From contig JANEZZ010002061.1 in the NCBI GenBank assembly GCA_026122225.1, positions 1,674,001 through 1,738,000 on the forward strand: 64,000 nt of DNA. The letters run 5' to 3'. The notes beneath the pieces are model-generated. The model was given only the letters and a program-made list of their open reading frames with translations, was not told the DNA's origin and searched no databases. Each line of letters starts with the position of its first letter. Within the stretch, counting starts at the first letter, position 1. The translations under genes were made by a program, and so were the position numbers. This document shows positions 1 to 12,172 of this stretch, piece after piece. Source of the DNA: Heloderma charlesbogerti. Lineage: Eukaryota; Chordata; Lepidosauria; Squamata; Helodermatidae.

Positions 1-57
1 GGGAATGGAGGTTAATTGGAGCTGGTCAGGGGTGGGGGGAAGGCATCCTTCTCATCT

Positions 58-170
58 CAGGGCTTCTTCACATGGAGCTCTTATCCTGCTATTGAGATGG
101 CTGCCTCACAGAAATTTGTGGGCTCTTTAGATGATGCCCTGAACCTCCAGGGCGTCTCCTGCCATTTCCC
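58..170. repeat. Dispersed repeat shared with 58602-58720
   Basis: CAGGGCTTCTTCACATGGAGC, TGATCCTGCTATTGAGAT-like and AACCTCCAGGGC occur in the same order at both sites. Confidence 0.6.
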
Positions 171-459
171 CCAGCCTATCCCATGTTTTCCCAAGACACA
201 AAAAATGTGGTATTTTTTCCAGCCCACGGAACAGGAGCGCCATGACCTCCCCATGAAATTCTCCAATAGTGGAAGAAACCACTGTGTCTGATTGGCCATG
301 GGCTGCACTCTCTCTGTGCCTGCCATGTAAATGCTTGAGCACATATCTTGTCTGGAGGGAGAAGAGGGTAAAATGCCTCCCAGCAGTGAAGGGAGACAGA
401 TCTGATCCCCCACCCCACCAAGCTCAGAATCAACATCCTCTGTTGATTCAGAGCACCCC

Positions 460-545
460 ATTACGTTCAATGGGGCTTACTCCCAAGTAAGTGTGCCGAG
501 GGTTGCAGACTTACAGCGTGATCTTATGTCTACTCAGAAGTAAGT
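460..545. repeat. H4 repeat (AATGGGGCTTACTCC type)
   Basis: TCAATGGGGCTTACTCCCAAG and ATGTCTACTCAGAAGTAAGTC are the two arms. Related copies lie at 6823-6900, 7410-7500, 12655-12740, 48960-49078 and 53905-53990. Confidence 0.6.
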
Positions 546-1156
546 CGTAGCTTTCCTGGGGGCTGTGAGGAAACAGTACAGCACAAGTTAAGAGATGAAA
601 ATAAGATTCCCCCTCCCCGCTCCTTTGCACACATGCCAGGGGGGCAGGGGGGGCATTCCTTTGGTTCACCTTTAAAGTCACTAGAAGGGCTTCTGACTTC
701 CCTGCTTTGGCAGAGGAGTGGAGGGACAGGTGGAGCCATCAATCATGTTACAGGAACCAATGGTTAGCCTTCTGTCCTGATTTTTTCATGCAGCCATGAA
801 AAGGTATAGAGCGGAGGAAAGCACTATGAGAAATGCCTGTATACAGTGCCAGTCTAAATCCCAGAAAGGATCTGGAATCAAAAGGATCGGTTTGTAGTGG
901 GATAAAATGCCAGGTGTGAAGAGAGCCTCAGTTGAAATTTACTGTTTGTCAGCCTGATGTGGCTCTCTCTCTCTCTCTCTCTCTCTGTGGCCTGGAGAAA
1001 TTGGCCCAATTGCCTCCCTGCGAGCCCAAAGTGCCTGGCTATACTAGAATGCTAGATGAAAGGCAATAATTTAATCAATACCATGACAAAGTGATAAGTT
1101 TGTGATGGCATCCACCAAAGGGTCCTGGGTATTATAATTTAGTGATGATGCTGACG
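541..1156. other. No recognised feature apart from a (CT)n run
   Basis: No splice-framed open reading, LINE tail or inverted repeat recognised; frames are short. Confidence 0.5.
965..988. repeat. (CT)n microsatellite
   Basis: About 12 uninterrupted CT units. Confidence 0.9.
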
Positions 1157-1395
1157 TGGGCCGGCCCAAGACACTTTGCTACCTGAAAGAGCAAGATGAT
1201 GCCCTCTCTCATTCCATTCACAAAAGCCTACTGGAGCGTTTTCTTAACTCTGATGGAGGCAGTAGATCTACTTAGGGGGCACAGGGTAGGCCACTTGGCA
1301 CACAGCTTTCCCCTCCAATGCCTTGCTGCTGCCTCCAGCATCTGCCACCTGAGGTGACCGCTTCACTCTGCCTAATGGTAGGGCCAGCTTTGGTG
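1157..1395. repeat. H5 hAT-like MITE
   Basis: GGGCCGGCCCAAGACACTTTG left; CACTCTGCCTAATGGTAGGG, CCAGC right; the ends are inverted GGGCCGGCCC-like. Confidence 0.6.
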
Positions 1396-1578
1396 CAGAA
1401 AATTCTGTGTCCGAGATCGCTTTCACCTTCCCTTCACAGAACAACAGTCCCCAGACTCCCTGAGGAGAGGGAATGATTGTTAAACCAACTGAAGTCCATA
1501 GGGACTAAAACAAAATGGTAGTGATCTTTTCCAATTTTTCTTCTCACAATTTCCCCATCTCCGCCTCCTGCGTTTTAC

Positions 1579-1968
1579 CTGTGCTGACGGTGCCTGCAGG
1601 CGCATCTCTTCCATTGCCTCTTCATGCTGCCGCTGCTTTTCCTTATCTTCATAGCAGTATCTGGACATGGTGAGCTCCATATCGAGACGCATCTTCTCCA
1701 GCTGGGTTGCCAAGGCACGGGCCTGCTTGTCGTTTGGCTGATCCATTTGAACCCAGCTGTCCATCTCGCCGTCCGTGACGGCTAGGCAAGGAGTCAGATT
1801 CTCCTGTTCCATCCGTGCCTTTGTCCTCATGTGTGCCTCCTCGTCTCTGACATCGAGCGGGTCCGTGACATCGTTAGGGGTACAGGGCGGCTCGATCAAA
1901 TCATCAGGGGCCGATGTTGGCTCAGTCACATTGTCAGCAACAGATGAAGCATTTTCAGGGTTTTCCTC
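1579..1968 (-). CDS. TMEM247-like middle exon A
   Basis: The acceptor is a long pyrimidine tract ending GTGCTAG|GAG, and the donor is GCA CAG|GTAAAA. There are 130 codons in phase 0 with no stop. Residues 1-15 (EENPENASSVADNVTE) match the openings of exons 45278-45613 and 25698-26759. Residues 88-126 are one coiled-coil unit (LEKMRLDMELTMSRY...KQRQHEEAMEEMRLQ). The intervening linker is acidic and proline-rich. It could be the middle exon of a separate paralogue running off the left edge, or a second such exon of the gene containing exon B, since both are minus-strand and phase 0. No terminal membrane exon is visible in 1-1578. Confidence 0.65.
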
Positions 1969-2589
1969 CTAGCACACGAGGGGGTGCAGGGAGGAGGTGT
2001 ATTTAACCATCTGTAAATGTACAGGAACATTGTGCAAACAACACCCAGCTTAGTTTTAAATGAAAGCTAGGATTTTGGCATAGCTAGCTAAGATGGTGTT
2101 ATCCTTCACAGCCCTGGCATAGCTCTGTTCAACAGCAAGACTTTTTTAAAAATAGTATTTATTATATAAAATAAAATAAGTTAACATAAACAAAAAAAAC
2201 CAACAACAATTTAATTACAACTAATGCAATTAATGTTTAAAAGTGTGTGTGATAAGAATAGGATGATTCATAACAGAAAAAATACGTGCTTGCAGAAAAT
2301 TATGAAAATTATTATTCTGCAACTTGATAAACTGTGTTCATCTCTCAATAGCCGATCTATAAATTACTTGTAAAATTATATGATATAGGGCTCCATCCAT
2401 TCTCATGCAATTGGACTTCCTCTCTCACAGCAGGACATTCCCTTCCTCTCCTTCCCCCATACCTCCCCCAGGTGCCACCAAATCTACTCCAGAGGGACGC
2501 CAAACCCTCAAGAGCAGATTGAGGGGGGGCTGCAGGAGAGGGGGGGAACAGATCCAGCAGCAGTGTCCATTCTGCTGGTGGCACAGATG
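1969..2589. other. Intron-like AT-rich DNA upstream of exon A
   Basis: A pyrimidine tract for the exon A acceptor lies at 1970-1995. 2130-2390 is AT-rich. 2395-2560 is GC-richer with short frames only. No homologous N-terminal exon seen. Confidence 0.5.
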
Positions 2590-2712
2590 CTATCGTTATT
2601 GCTTATTATGTTATGTGGACTGGCTATTTTCTGTTGTGGGTTTTATTGTTGTTAGCTGCCCTGGGCATGTTTTATGGAAAGGCGGAGTATGAATGTAACA
2701 AATAAATGAATA
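2590..2712 (+). mobile_element. L2/CR1 LINE 3' end fragment
   Basis: It ends in the typical tail GTTGTTAGCTGCCCTGGGCA followed by a GGCGGAGTATGAATGTAA and AATAAATGAATA repeat. No coding capacity. Confidence 0.6.
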
Positions 2713-2843
2713 CGATCAGGGGTGATTATGCATGGCTGGTGGTTTTCACTCAGCTTGGTGGATCATATTGGGCGGGCCTTTAATTACCATTCACTTTGGA
2801 CACTGATGAACAGTGTGGAAAAATATATGGTGTTGTTATGCTA

Positions 2844-3960
2844 TTATATATTTATTTGCTGCTTGATAGCCAAAGGCCCTTGAAGCAGCATATAAAAAGG
2901 ATAAAAATACCCTCTCCCCTTCACAGTGTAATAAAATTACAAAACAAGCAAATCCTGGGCCTTAAACCTCGAAGTCCTGTACTAGACAAGTGGCCCAGAA
3001 GGATAACACCGCTAAGAGGTCTAGCAGACCCCACAGGGATGCACTCCCCTTTCTAGTTCCTGGCATAGGTCATCCACTAAAGTGACAAAGGCTCTTGCCA
3101 TCTAAAAACCCATCCTGAACCCAGATTGGAAAGGATCCAAATAAGTAGTTTCATCCAAGAAGGCCTGGAGCTGAGTCACCACTCGCTCTAGAACCTTGCC
3201 CAGAAAAGGAATGTTGGAGTCTGGCTGTAGTTATCTAGCATGGTGGGACCCAATGCTGGTTTGTTCAAAAATGGCCTCACCACAGCTTCCTTTAACGGAA
3301 TTGGGACCAGCCCTTCCTCAAGGAAGTGTTTATTTACCACCTCAGCCACCAAGTGGGGCAGTCTCCCTTTGGCAGCTTTTACTAACCAGGATGGACAAGG
3401 ATTCAGCAAACAAGAGATTGGTCTGGTCCTCCAAGCAACTTACCCACATCCTCAGGTTGAACAGGATGAAAACTCATCCATCAAAACTGGATTAAGTAGA
3501 TGCCTCAATTATCACCTCAGAGCCTGCTCTCAATGTGGAGCCCAAGTCAGATGGATGTGAAAGATTTTCTTAGCAAAGTGTTTTGCAAATTTGTCACTGT
3601 GGGTTGCTGAAAACTTGCCCTAACTACTCTGCGGCCCAGAATGTAACAACTCCTTTACAACTTGAAACAACTCCACTGGACAATACTGTATTGGTGCAAT
3701 GGTGATACAAAATAATGACTTCTTTGTTGCCATCACAGTAGGACTTGAAATGGGCTCTTCTTGTCCATGAGCAGACAGATTCATTCTGGGTTTTCCTCCA
3801 CCAATCCTCTAGCTGTTTACCTAAGCACTTTGTTGCCCTAACCTCTTCACAAAAACCAAGGAGCCTGAGCTCTGCGCAATAGCAGAGGGTGCTTAGGAGC
3901 AATCGTGTTGCAGCTGCCCTGGTAATCTCTCCATTCCACAAGTCAACCAAGGTTTCGACA
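2844..3960 (-). mobile_element. L2/CR1-type LINE fragment with partial reverse transcriptase
   Basis: Minus strand at 3409-3188 reads NPCPSWLVKAAKGRLPHL, then LKEAVVRPFLNKPALGPTML and DNYSQT, the start of an L2/CR1 reverse transcriptase. LGKVLERVVTQLQAFLDETT-like follows at 3190-3110. The upstream linker reads to about 3950. Several stops and frameshifts are present, and the endonuclease is absent (5' truncation). It lies downstream of exon B, between exons B and A. Confidence 0.75.
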
Positions 3961-4415
3961 GGAATTCAACAATTCTAGCAGTGGGAAATATCCCGGGGCT
4001 TTCAGGAATCCTCCTGAATCCATTACTTTACAGGGTGGAATAGCCTCAGCCCCACAGAGGACCAGCAAATCTAGACCCTGTTAGGTAGTGATCTGTCCAT
4101 AATAACAAAGTATTTTCAAACTCCCCTAGTCACAGATCACTCACTGTCTTCTTGGTCAGCAAAAACTAGATGGAGAGTATGCCCTGCTACATGTGTGGGG
4201 CCAGACGTTTATTGAGACATGCCCATGGTTGCCATGGAAGCCATGAAATCCTGAGCTGCTCTCAGTGAGGGGGCGTCAGCATGAATGTCAATGTCACCAT
4301 GCCATTCACACAATTAGGAATGGCTTTTAAAAGCTAAATATGAGGGGTGTGGGTCCCAAAATGGATCAGGACACTAGCATGGGTAGGGATCTTTAATCCT
4401 TCCTGCCCCTGCCCC

Positions 4416-4453
<38 letters not shown>

Positions 4454-5207
4454 CTGTGGTCTGTATCTGAATCAGAGACCCTGTGTGTGCTGTTTCCATT
4501 GTGGAGGAAGAAAGCTTCCATTGTAAGCTGCTCTGAGGTTCCTGAAGTAAGAGCAGGACATAATAATAATCCATAGACATAATCATTCTTACCATAGGGA
4601 ATTTAGGCTTAAAGCAGTGGAAGTGTGAATAACAAGGGTAGACACCACACCAGGCAGCCTTGGTTTCGCTCGGCTCTCAGTTTCCCATGATGCACCTCTG
4701 TGCTTGTTGGCCCAGACAGAAAGCAAACCCAGACTGTCAAAGAGCCAACTGTCGTAGCTGATGTCACAGATTCCACACTGTGACATCACAGCCTGCCTGT
4801 TGCTCCAATTGGCCCATAGCTCAGAGCACCTGATTTTTTTCCCCCTACAGAAGAGCTTAGGTTTAATTCCTGTAGGAGTGGCAGCCTGGTCAATTGACCA
4901 GTCAAATATTATCAACTAACTGTCTACTATTTGACCATCTTCAAAAACGATCAGATAATCCAAGAATGCTGTTGTGTAGATGACAGCTTACTTTCAAAAC
5001 AAAGCTTTCATTATGGTGCCATTTGGTAGCAAGGGCAGGAGTGAGGTTAGCTGCTTCCCCCTTGCCTTTCAGCAATCAGGGACGAACCAAGCAGCAGAGC
5101 AAAGTTTCTCCATGCTGACTACCCACCATAACTAAAACATGGGCATCTCCAAACAAGAACACAAATGGTCATCAGTGTCAAAGACCACTTGTCTAGCGAA
5201 TAGAGCA
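3961..5207. other. No recognised gene
   Basis: Unique-looking DNA with an (AC)n run at 4413. Short frames at 4374-4915 lack splice context or known motifs. Confidence 0.5.
4413..4455. repeat. (AC)n microsatellite
   Basis: About 16 AC units, then one interruption. Confidence 0.9.
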
Positions 5208-5346
5208 CCCTTCCCCAACCTGTTGCCCTCCAGATGTGTTGGGCTAGAACTCCTATCACCCCCACCAGCATAGCCAATTCATGGCTGGGGATGATAGGAG
5301 TTCTAGTCCAACAAAACTAGAGGGCAACAGGCTGGGGAAGGCTGCA
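5208..5346. repeat. H1 palindromic MITE-like element
   Basis: TTCCCCAACCTGTTGCCCTCC at the left is answered by GAGGGCAACAGGCTGGGGAAG at the right; the whole unit folds into a hairpin. Confidence 0.75.
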
Positions 5347-5840
5347 TTAAACTCTCTTGGGTAGTAGGCGGCAAGACTGCAACACATTTTCTGCCTGAAA
5401 TCCTTGAAAATAGTTCAGAGATTGGGTTAGACACACTGTGGGCCTAACTCAGTACAAGGAAGCTCAGAACACTGAGGGAATGACAAAAAGAACCAAGTGT
5501 TTAGTTGTGGGGAAAAACATGTTTCTAGGTCTTATGGTTCTGTAGATTGGGACATAAATATAGAGCCTGTGTCAGCAAAAGGCTCTCACATTTATACTGT
5601 GGAGATTCTGTGTTCAGCATTCCCCAGCGTTTCCTATCATCATAGCCCTCTTCAGTCTTTCTCACTCCCATAACACATGAGAGGGAGAGCAGGGTGGACC
5701 CCAGCAGCAGTACTCTTTCCCCATCCTGTCCTTGGCTTCATCGCCCTCCATGTGTTGGACGGGTCACTCTTCCAGTAGGGACTCAGGACTACGTGTGTCG
5801 CCTCCCAAAGTGATTTGAACCCCGATTGTGCAGATTTTCA

Positions 5841-6040
5841 ACCCCAACATAGGAAGCTGCCTTTTGCTGAGTCAGACCATCAGTCATTCTAGCCTTGTAT
5901 TGTCAACAGCGACTGGCAGCGGCTCTCCAGGTTTCTGGCAGGAATTTTTCTAGCTCTGCTTGCAGATGCCAGGTATTGAACCTGGGACCTTCTATATGCA
6001 AAGCATGTGCTCTACCAGTGAGTTACGGCCCTTCCCCCTG
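5841..6040 (-). mobile_element. tRNA-Ala-derived SINE
   Basis: The minus strand from 6036 reads a tRNA-like head with A box (TAACTCACTGGTAGAGC), a TGC anticodon region (CTTTGCATAT) and B box GGTTCAATACC. It ends in GCAGCTTCCTATGTTGG. It is not a functional tRNA because the body continues into SINE sequence. Confidence 0.75.
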
Positions 6041-6176
6041 AGCTATGAGATCTCTCTAGTGGGCTCGACCTCGATCTCCCCCTCATGCAGTGGGGTGGGG
6101 AGAGGGCTATAACCTACAACTGTGATGAAAATGAATAGGTATGATTCGATACTGGAGTACCACTGCAAATTACAAC

Positions 6177-6607
6177 CTTTAAACCAGTGTGTGTGGCCCA
6201 CAGGCCACATGCGTCCTCCAAGGCCTTTTGTGTGGCCCCCCCATGACCCCCCTATGCCAAACTCCCCCTCCAATTGTGTTTGGTGCTTCCACACTGCTAA
6301 GGGCTGCACTGAAGCAGAGATTCCGATCACTGTTGTTGGGGGTGGCAGGAGACTTTAGCCTCCCCCTGCCTCAGCAATGCGAACACAGCCTCCCCCCACC
6401 CCAGGATCACTTGCATGGGGGGAAGATTAAAGCCTTCCCCGACCTCAACAATCCAAAGCCTCCCCCCACCTCAGTGTGCGTGTGTGCATGTGTGTGACAG
6501 CTGGGGAGTGCTCACGCACATGCGTGGAGATGTGGCCCCCAGACCCCAACTCAACACCTGATGTGGCTCTCAGGGCCGAAACGTTTGGGTGCCCCCTGCT
6601 TTAAACA
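6177..6607. repeat. Possible MITE related to H6
   Basis: Begins CTTTAAACCAGTGTGTGTGG and ends GGGTGCCCCCTGCTTTAAA, giving short inverted ends; the GC-rich interior is without coding. Confidence 0.4.
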
Positions 6608-7222
6608 TTTCAGAAAAATTAGTTTTGTTGCCTGACTAAAGAAATCTGAGCTGACTGACTGCATGAGGATATGCCCATTGGTTAATCGGTTGCATGTCAA
6701 TAAAAGCAAGAGTTCTGAAGCAATCTTTTCTCCTCTGGTTTTAAAAGGATTGGATTGGATCCAGCAAAGCCTCCCATGGATAGAAGGGCTCCTTTAGGGT
6801 AGTGTCCAGTGTTAGTTTTATGTAAAGTAGACCTGCTGAAATGAGTCCCATTCATTTCAATGGGTCTCCTCTACGTAGGATTTACATTGGATACTACCCT
6901 TAGTCTGCTGGAGGTATCTGATAAAGCGGAACTTTTCCGCTGCCTGAATGGGGCAGAGATGATGTTTACCAATCCCCGTCCCCCTTTAGCCTGCAGGCCC
7001 CTCTGTCCCATTAAAGTCTGCTGCGGCAGGTTGGGAGACCCTCTGGAACAATGGGGGAGGTGGTACCGGGGCTTGCACAGGGAAGGGCAAATTGGCAAAT
7101 ATCGCTTTCCCCCCTTTTCCACCATTGGGAGGGAGCATCCTGAGCAGAACTGTACTTGGGACGCTCCTGCTGGCAGAATAAAAATCCTGGATCCATCCCA
7201 TTATCTATGGAAAGGCATCTTC

Positions 7223-7223
7223 T

Positions 7224-7280
<57 letters not shown>

Positions 7281-7305
7281 AGAGAGAGAGAGAGAGAGAG
7301 AGAGG
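7223..7305. repeat. (TG)n(AG)n compound microsatellite
   Basis: Thirteen TG units followed by AG units with a GGGAGGG break. Confidence 0.9.
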
Positions 7306-7409
7306 AATGCTCTACATGCCATCTGCAGTTTGTAAAATCATCTGTTTATCTAATCTGCTGCCCAATTAATACACGTTCTTAGTCAAACCGAAAGTATTTT
7401 AAGACTGCG

Positions 7410-7500
7410 TTCCTGTACCCACATACCTGAGAGCAAGCACCATTGAACTCAATGGGACTTGCCTCTGAGTAAACATGCATAGAATTGTACGGTTAGTTGT
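7410..7500. repeat. H4 repeat
   Basis: TTGAACTCAATGGGACTTGCC, TCTGAGTAAACATGCATAGAA. Confidence 0.6.
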
Positions 7501-7530
7501 GTGACCAATTTATTTATTAAAGTTTGTACA

Positions 7531-7737
7531 GTGGGGGCTGGTGACTCCGATGCTATGGGGCTGTGCATCCACTCTGAGTTTCAGTCAGAACCAGTAAGAA
7601 CTCTAAAGGAGCTATCGAAGATGCTGAACCCAATCCCCCAAATAGGTTCTGCATGTTGTTTAGGTCCTTCAGAGTTCTGTCTGAAGCCCAGAGCGGATTC
7701 ACTGCCCCAATGACATCAGAGCCATCAGCCTGCACTG
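7531..7737. repeat. H2 palindromic element
   Basis: GGGGCTGGTGACTCCGATGC left; ACATCAGAGCCATCAGCCTGC right; interior arms GAACTCTAAAGGAGCTATCG and CTTCAGAGTTCTGTCTGAAG. It lies just before BovB. Confidence 0.7.
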
Positions 7738-7772
7738 GTTTGTAGCGCTACAGAAAATGTTTTCACACCACT

Positions 7773-7783
7773 AGGGTCCTTCC
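7773..7783. repeat. Target site duplication, left side of BovB
   Basis: AGGGTCCTTCC is repeated exactly at 10868-10878. Confidence 0.85.
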
Positions 7784-10700
7784 TTGGAGAAGGAAATGGC
7801 AACCCACTCCAGTATTCTTCCCAAGAAAACCCCATGGAACATATCACAAGGCTAAAAGAGATGACGCCGGAAGATGAGCCACTCAGGTCGGAAGGTGTCC
7901 AATATACTACTGGAGAAGAGCAGAGGGTATTTCCAAGTAGCGCCAGAAAGAGTGAAGCGGCTCGGCCAAAGCTGAAAGGACACTCAGCTGTGGATGTGTC
8001 TGGTGGTGAAAAGAAAATCCGATGCTGTAAAGAACAATATTGTTTAGGAACCTGGAATGTCAGATCAATGAATCAAGGTAAGCTACAGGTGGTCAAACAT
8101 AAGATGGCAAGATTGAACATTGACATCTTGGGAATCAGCGAACTAAAATGGACAGGCATGGGTGAATTTAATTCAGGTGACCATCATATCTACTACTGTG
8201 GGCAAGAATCCCTGAGAAGAAATGGAGTAGTACTCATAGTCAACAAAAGGGTGGGAAAAGCAGTACTGGGGTACAATCTTAAAAATGATAGAATGATCTC
8301 AGTACAAATCCAAGGCAAACCATTCAACATCACAGTAATTCAAGTCTATGCCCCAACCACTGATGCCAAAGAAGCTGAGGCTGATCAGTTCTATGAAGAC
8401 CTACAACACCTTCTAGAATTAACACCAAAAAAAGATGTCCTCCTCATCATAGGGGATAAAATGCTAAAGTAGGAAGTCAAGACATCACTGGGATAACAGG
8501 CAGGCATGGCCTTGGTGTACAAAATGAAGCAGGACAAAGGCTAATAGAGTTTTGCCAAGAGAACATGCTGATCATAGCAAACACTCTTTTCCAACAGTGC
8601 AAGAGGCGACTCTACACATGGACATCACCAGATGGTCAATATCAAAATCAGATTGATTATGTCCTTTGCAGTCAAAGATGGAGAAGCTCTATACAGTCAG
8701 TAAAAACAAGACCTGGAGCTGACTGTGGCTCAGATCATGAGCTTTTTGTTGCAAAATTTCGGCTTAAATTGAAGAACGTAGGGAAAACCACTAAACCATT
8801 CAGGCATGACCTAAATCATATCCCTTATGAATATACAGTGGAGGTGAGGAATAGATTTCAGGGATTAGACCTGATAGACAGAGTGCCTGAGGAACTATGG
8901 ACGGAGGTCCATAACATTGTTCAGGAGGCAGCAACTCAATCCATCCCAAAGAAAAAGAAATGCAAGAAATAAAGTGGCTGTCTGATGAGGCTTTACAAGG
9001 AGCTGAGGAAAGAAGGGAAGCGAAAAGCAAGGGAGAAAGGGGAAGATATATCCAACTGAATGCAGAGTTCCAGAGAATAGCAAGGAGAGACAAGAAGGCC
9101 TTCTTAAATGAACAATGCAAAGAAATCGAGGAAAACAACAGAATGGGAAAGACTAGAGATCACTTCAAGAAAATTGGAGATCTCAAGGGAACGTTTTGTG
9201 CAAAGACGGGCATGATAAAGGACAAAGAAGGCAGGGACCTAACAGAAGCAGATGAGATTAAGAAGAGGTGGCAAGAATACACAGAAGAACTATACAGGAA
9301 AGATCTGAATGTCCCTGATAGCCATGATAGTGCGGTCACTGAACTTGAGCCGGACATCCTCAAGAGTAAAGTCAAGTGGGCCTTAGGAAGCATTAGTAAC
9401 AACAAAGCTAGCGGAGATGACAGTATTCCAGCTGAGCTATTTAAAATCCTAAAAGATGATGCTGTTAAAGTGCTGCATTCAATATGCCAACAAATTTGGA
9501 ACACTCAACAATGGCCACAAGACTGGAAAAGGTCAGTTTACATTCCAATTCCAAAGAAGGGCAACGCCAAAGAGTGTTCAAACTACCGCACAATTGTGCT
9601 CATTTCACATGCCAGCAAGGAGATGCTCCAAATCCTACAAGCTAGGCTTCAGCAGTATGCGAACCGAGAACTACCGGAAGTACAAGCTGGGTTTCGAAGA
9701 GGCAGAGGAACTAGAGATCAAATCACCAACGTTCTCTGGATCATAGAGAAAGCAAGAGAATTCCAGAAAAACGTCAATTTCTGCTTCATTGACTATGCTA
9801 AAGCCTTTGATTGTGTGGATCACAACAAACTGTGGCAAATTCTTAAAGTGATGGGAGTACCAGACCACCTTACCTGTCTCCTGAGAAACCTGTAAAAGGG
9901 TCAAGAAGCAACAGTAAGAACCAGACATGGAACAACCGATTGGTTCAAAACTGGGAAAGGAGTACAACAAGGCTGCATATTGTCACCCTGCTTATTTAAC
10001 TTATATGCAGAGTACATCAAGAGAAACGCCGGGTTGGATGAATCACAGGTCGGAATTAAGATTGCCGGGAGAATTATCAACAACCTCCGATATGCAGACG
10101 ATACCACCCTAATGGCAGAAAGCAAAGAGGATCTAAAGAGCCTCTTGTTGAGGGTGAAAGAGGAGAGTGCAAAAGCTGGTTTGAAACTCAACATTAAAAA
10201 AACTAAGATCACGGCATCTGGCCCCATCACTTCCTGGCATCTAGAAGGGGAAGAAATGGAAGCAGTGACAGATTTTACTTTCTTGGGCTCCAAGATCACC
10301 GCAGACGGTGACTGTAGCCATGAAATTAAAAGACGCTTGCTCCTTGGAAGGAAAGCTATGGCAAACCTAGACAGCATAGTAAGAAGCAGAGACATCACCT
10401 TGCCAACAAAGGTCCGTCTAATCAAAGCTATGGTTTTCCCAGTAGTAATGTATGGCTGTGAGAGCTGGACTATAAGGAAGGCTGAGCACCAAAGAATTGA
10501 TGCTTTCAAACAGTGGTGCTGGAGAAGACTCTTACGAGTCCCCTGGACTGCAAGGAGGTCAAATCAGTCCATCCTAAAGGAAATCAACCCTGAGTGCTCA
10601 TTGGAAGGACAGATACTGAAGCTGAAGCTCAAATATTTTGGCCACCTAATGCGAAGAGAAAACTCTCTGGAAAAGACCCTGATGCTGGGAAAGACTGAAG

Positions 10701-10867
10701 GCAAAAGGAGAAGGGGACGACAGAGGATGAGATGGCTAGATAGCATCAGCGATGCAATGAATATGAACTTGAGCACACTCCGGGAGAGAGCGCAGGACAG
10801 GAAGGCCTGGCGTGCTATGGTCCATGGGGTCACGAAGAGTCAGACATGACTGAATGACTGAACAACA
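7784..10867 (+). mobile_element. BovB (RTE clade) LINE, near full length, inactivated
   Basis: An 11-bp target duplication AGGGTCCTTCC flanks it (7773-7783 and 10868-10878). The protein reads as BovB: apurinic endonuclease start (GTWNVRSMNQGKL), GSDHELFVAKF, the reverse transcriptase with FIDYAKAFDCVDH and YADD (10091-10102), and a C-terminal RRRGRQRMRWLDSI segment. Lesions are a frameshift near 8455 (the GDWNAKVG motif is destroyed), a frameshift near 8955, and a TAA at 9893-9895. The open segments are 7834-8472, 8565-8972, 8960-9895 and 9980-10849. The 3' end is a short ACTGAATGACTGAACAACAA tail as in BovB. At 3084 bp it is close to the 3.2 kb of a complete copy. BovB is known for horizontal transfer between squamates and ruminants. 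Confidence 0.95.
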
Positions 10868-10878
10868 AGGGTCCTTCC
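10868..10878. repeat. Target site duplication, right side of BovB
   Basis: Exact copy of 7773-7783, directly after the BovB tail. Confidence 0.85.
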
Positions 10879-11415
10879 CCCAAAGGGGTGGGTGAGGACA
10901 TCTACCATGGGAGGCAGCTTTCCCATGTATGTGCTCATCCAAGCTTTTGCTGTGGTTGATCTTGCTTAGCAAAGAGAATAATACTGGTTTTGCTGCCACT
11001 GAGCTGTTAATAGTGCCCTGTAGTTTGTTCTCAGATTTCTCCTTTTGAGCTGTTTTTATTACACTGCTGCTTATTCAAAAATTCAAAATCCTTGAAACCC
11101 ATAAATGTCAGCTTAAGAAAAAAGACTGCTAAGCCAAAGTGCAATGCTGGACATCCCATTACACATGCACCAATTTGAGAGTGCCCTGCATATACAGAAA
11201 GCTTTGGACCGGGCAGGACTCCAAGCCATCTGGTAGAGGAGATTTTCCTGGATCCGCGGGTGTTATGATTTGGAGAGACCCAAAGCTTATTGTGGGGTGG
11301 GGGCCCCCAGTTCATTCTTATTTTTTTCTGCCTAGTTTGGGTATAATTGGCGTAGCGTGTGCCATGCTTGGGAGTGTCCTATGTGCAAAAAATCTTTGGC
11401 CAGACACAATTCAAT
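10879..11415. other. No recognised feature
   Basis: Nothing recognisable on either strand after the BovB target duplication. Confidence 0.5.
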
Positions 11416-12172
11416 CAGGGCCAGCCCTAGGGATGGGCTAACTGGGTGGTTGCCCGTGGCACTGAGCTGAGGGGGGCGCCAAGCTGAGCTCAGGGGCTGT
11501 GTTTTTCGAATGTGCTGTCTGCAGTGAGCGAGGGTGGCAAAAAGCAAGTGTCCGTAACCTTTCTTTCAAGGTTCTACAAGTTGCTTGGGTACTAGCTACC
11601 GAAATGATTGTCCTTCAATTAGCTTTAACATGTATCTCTTTTTCAGTTTCCACTTAGATGCCATTTGTGGTAGGTAAAAATCAGTGGAACACAGCTTTCC
11701 TTTGAGGCAATATTACCAAGCACTTAGCGCTTCAAATACTAGAGACTTTCTATAAATAATAATAAAATTAAGCCGTATGCTGTAAGAGGTCAGCGGGATA
11801 CCATTTTATTTATAACATTTCTTTATTATTTTTAAAGAGAAAAGGCATGCATATTCTAAAATAAAGAATGCTTACCAAAAGATAGGAACTGCTACAAAAC
11901 AAATATTGTAAGTAAAACCCAGGATAGTTCTGCTGTGTTGCGTGGTGCACTGCCACTGCTCAGAATGTGGCTTTGAGAACTTTGGCTTGTGCAAACTGCA
12001 GCGCAGTGGCTGCAAAATCAAGGTTTTGAGCAATGTCATTCTCAATGGACATCACACCTGCACCAGGCCCCATAAATCCTCTGGGTGGACCTGCAAAACT
12101 GACGTGGGGGTGAGGGTGGGGACCAAAGACACTCTTCGCCCAGGGCACTGTTTTCCCAAGGGTCAGCCCTGA
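11416..12172. repeat. Possible non-autonomous DNA transposon
   Basis: CAGGGCCAGCCCTAGGG at 11416 is inverted as AAGGGTCAGCCCTG ending near 12171. The AT-rich interior has no coding. The flanks do not show a clear target duplication. Confidence 0.45.

Noticed and set aside
5960..6036. Possible functional tRNA-Ala gene on the minus strand
   Set aside because: The acceptor and D arms do not pair well and the sequence continues into a SINE body shared with 48044-48352.
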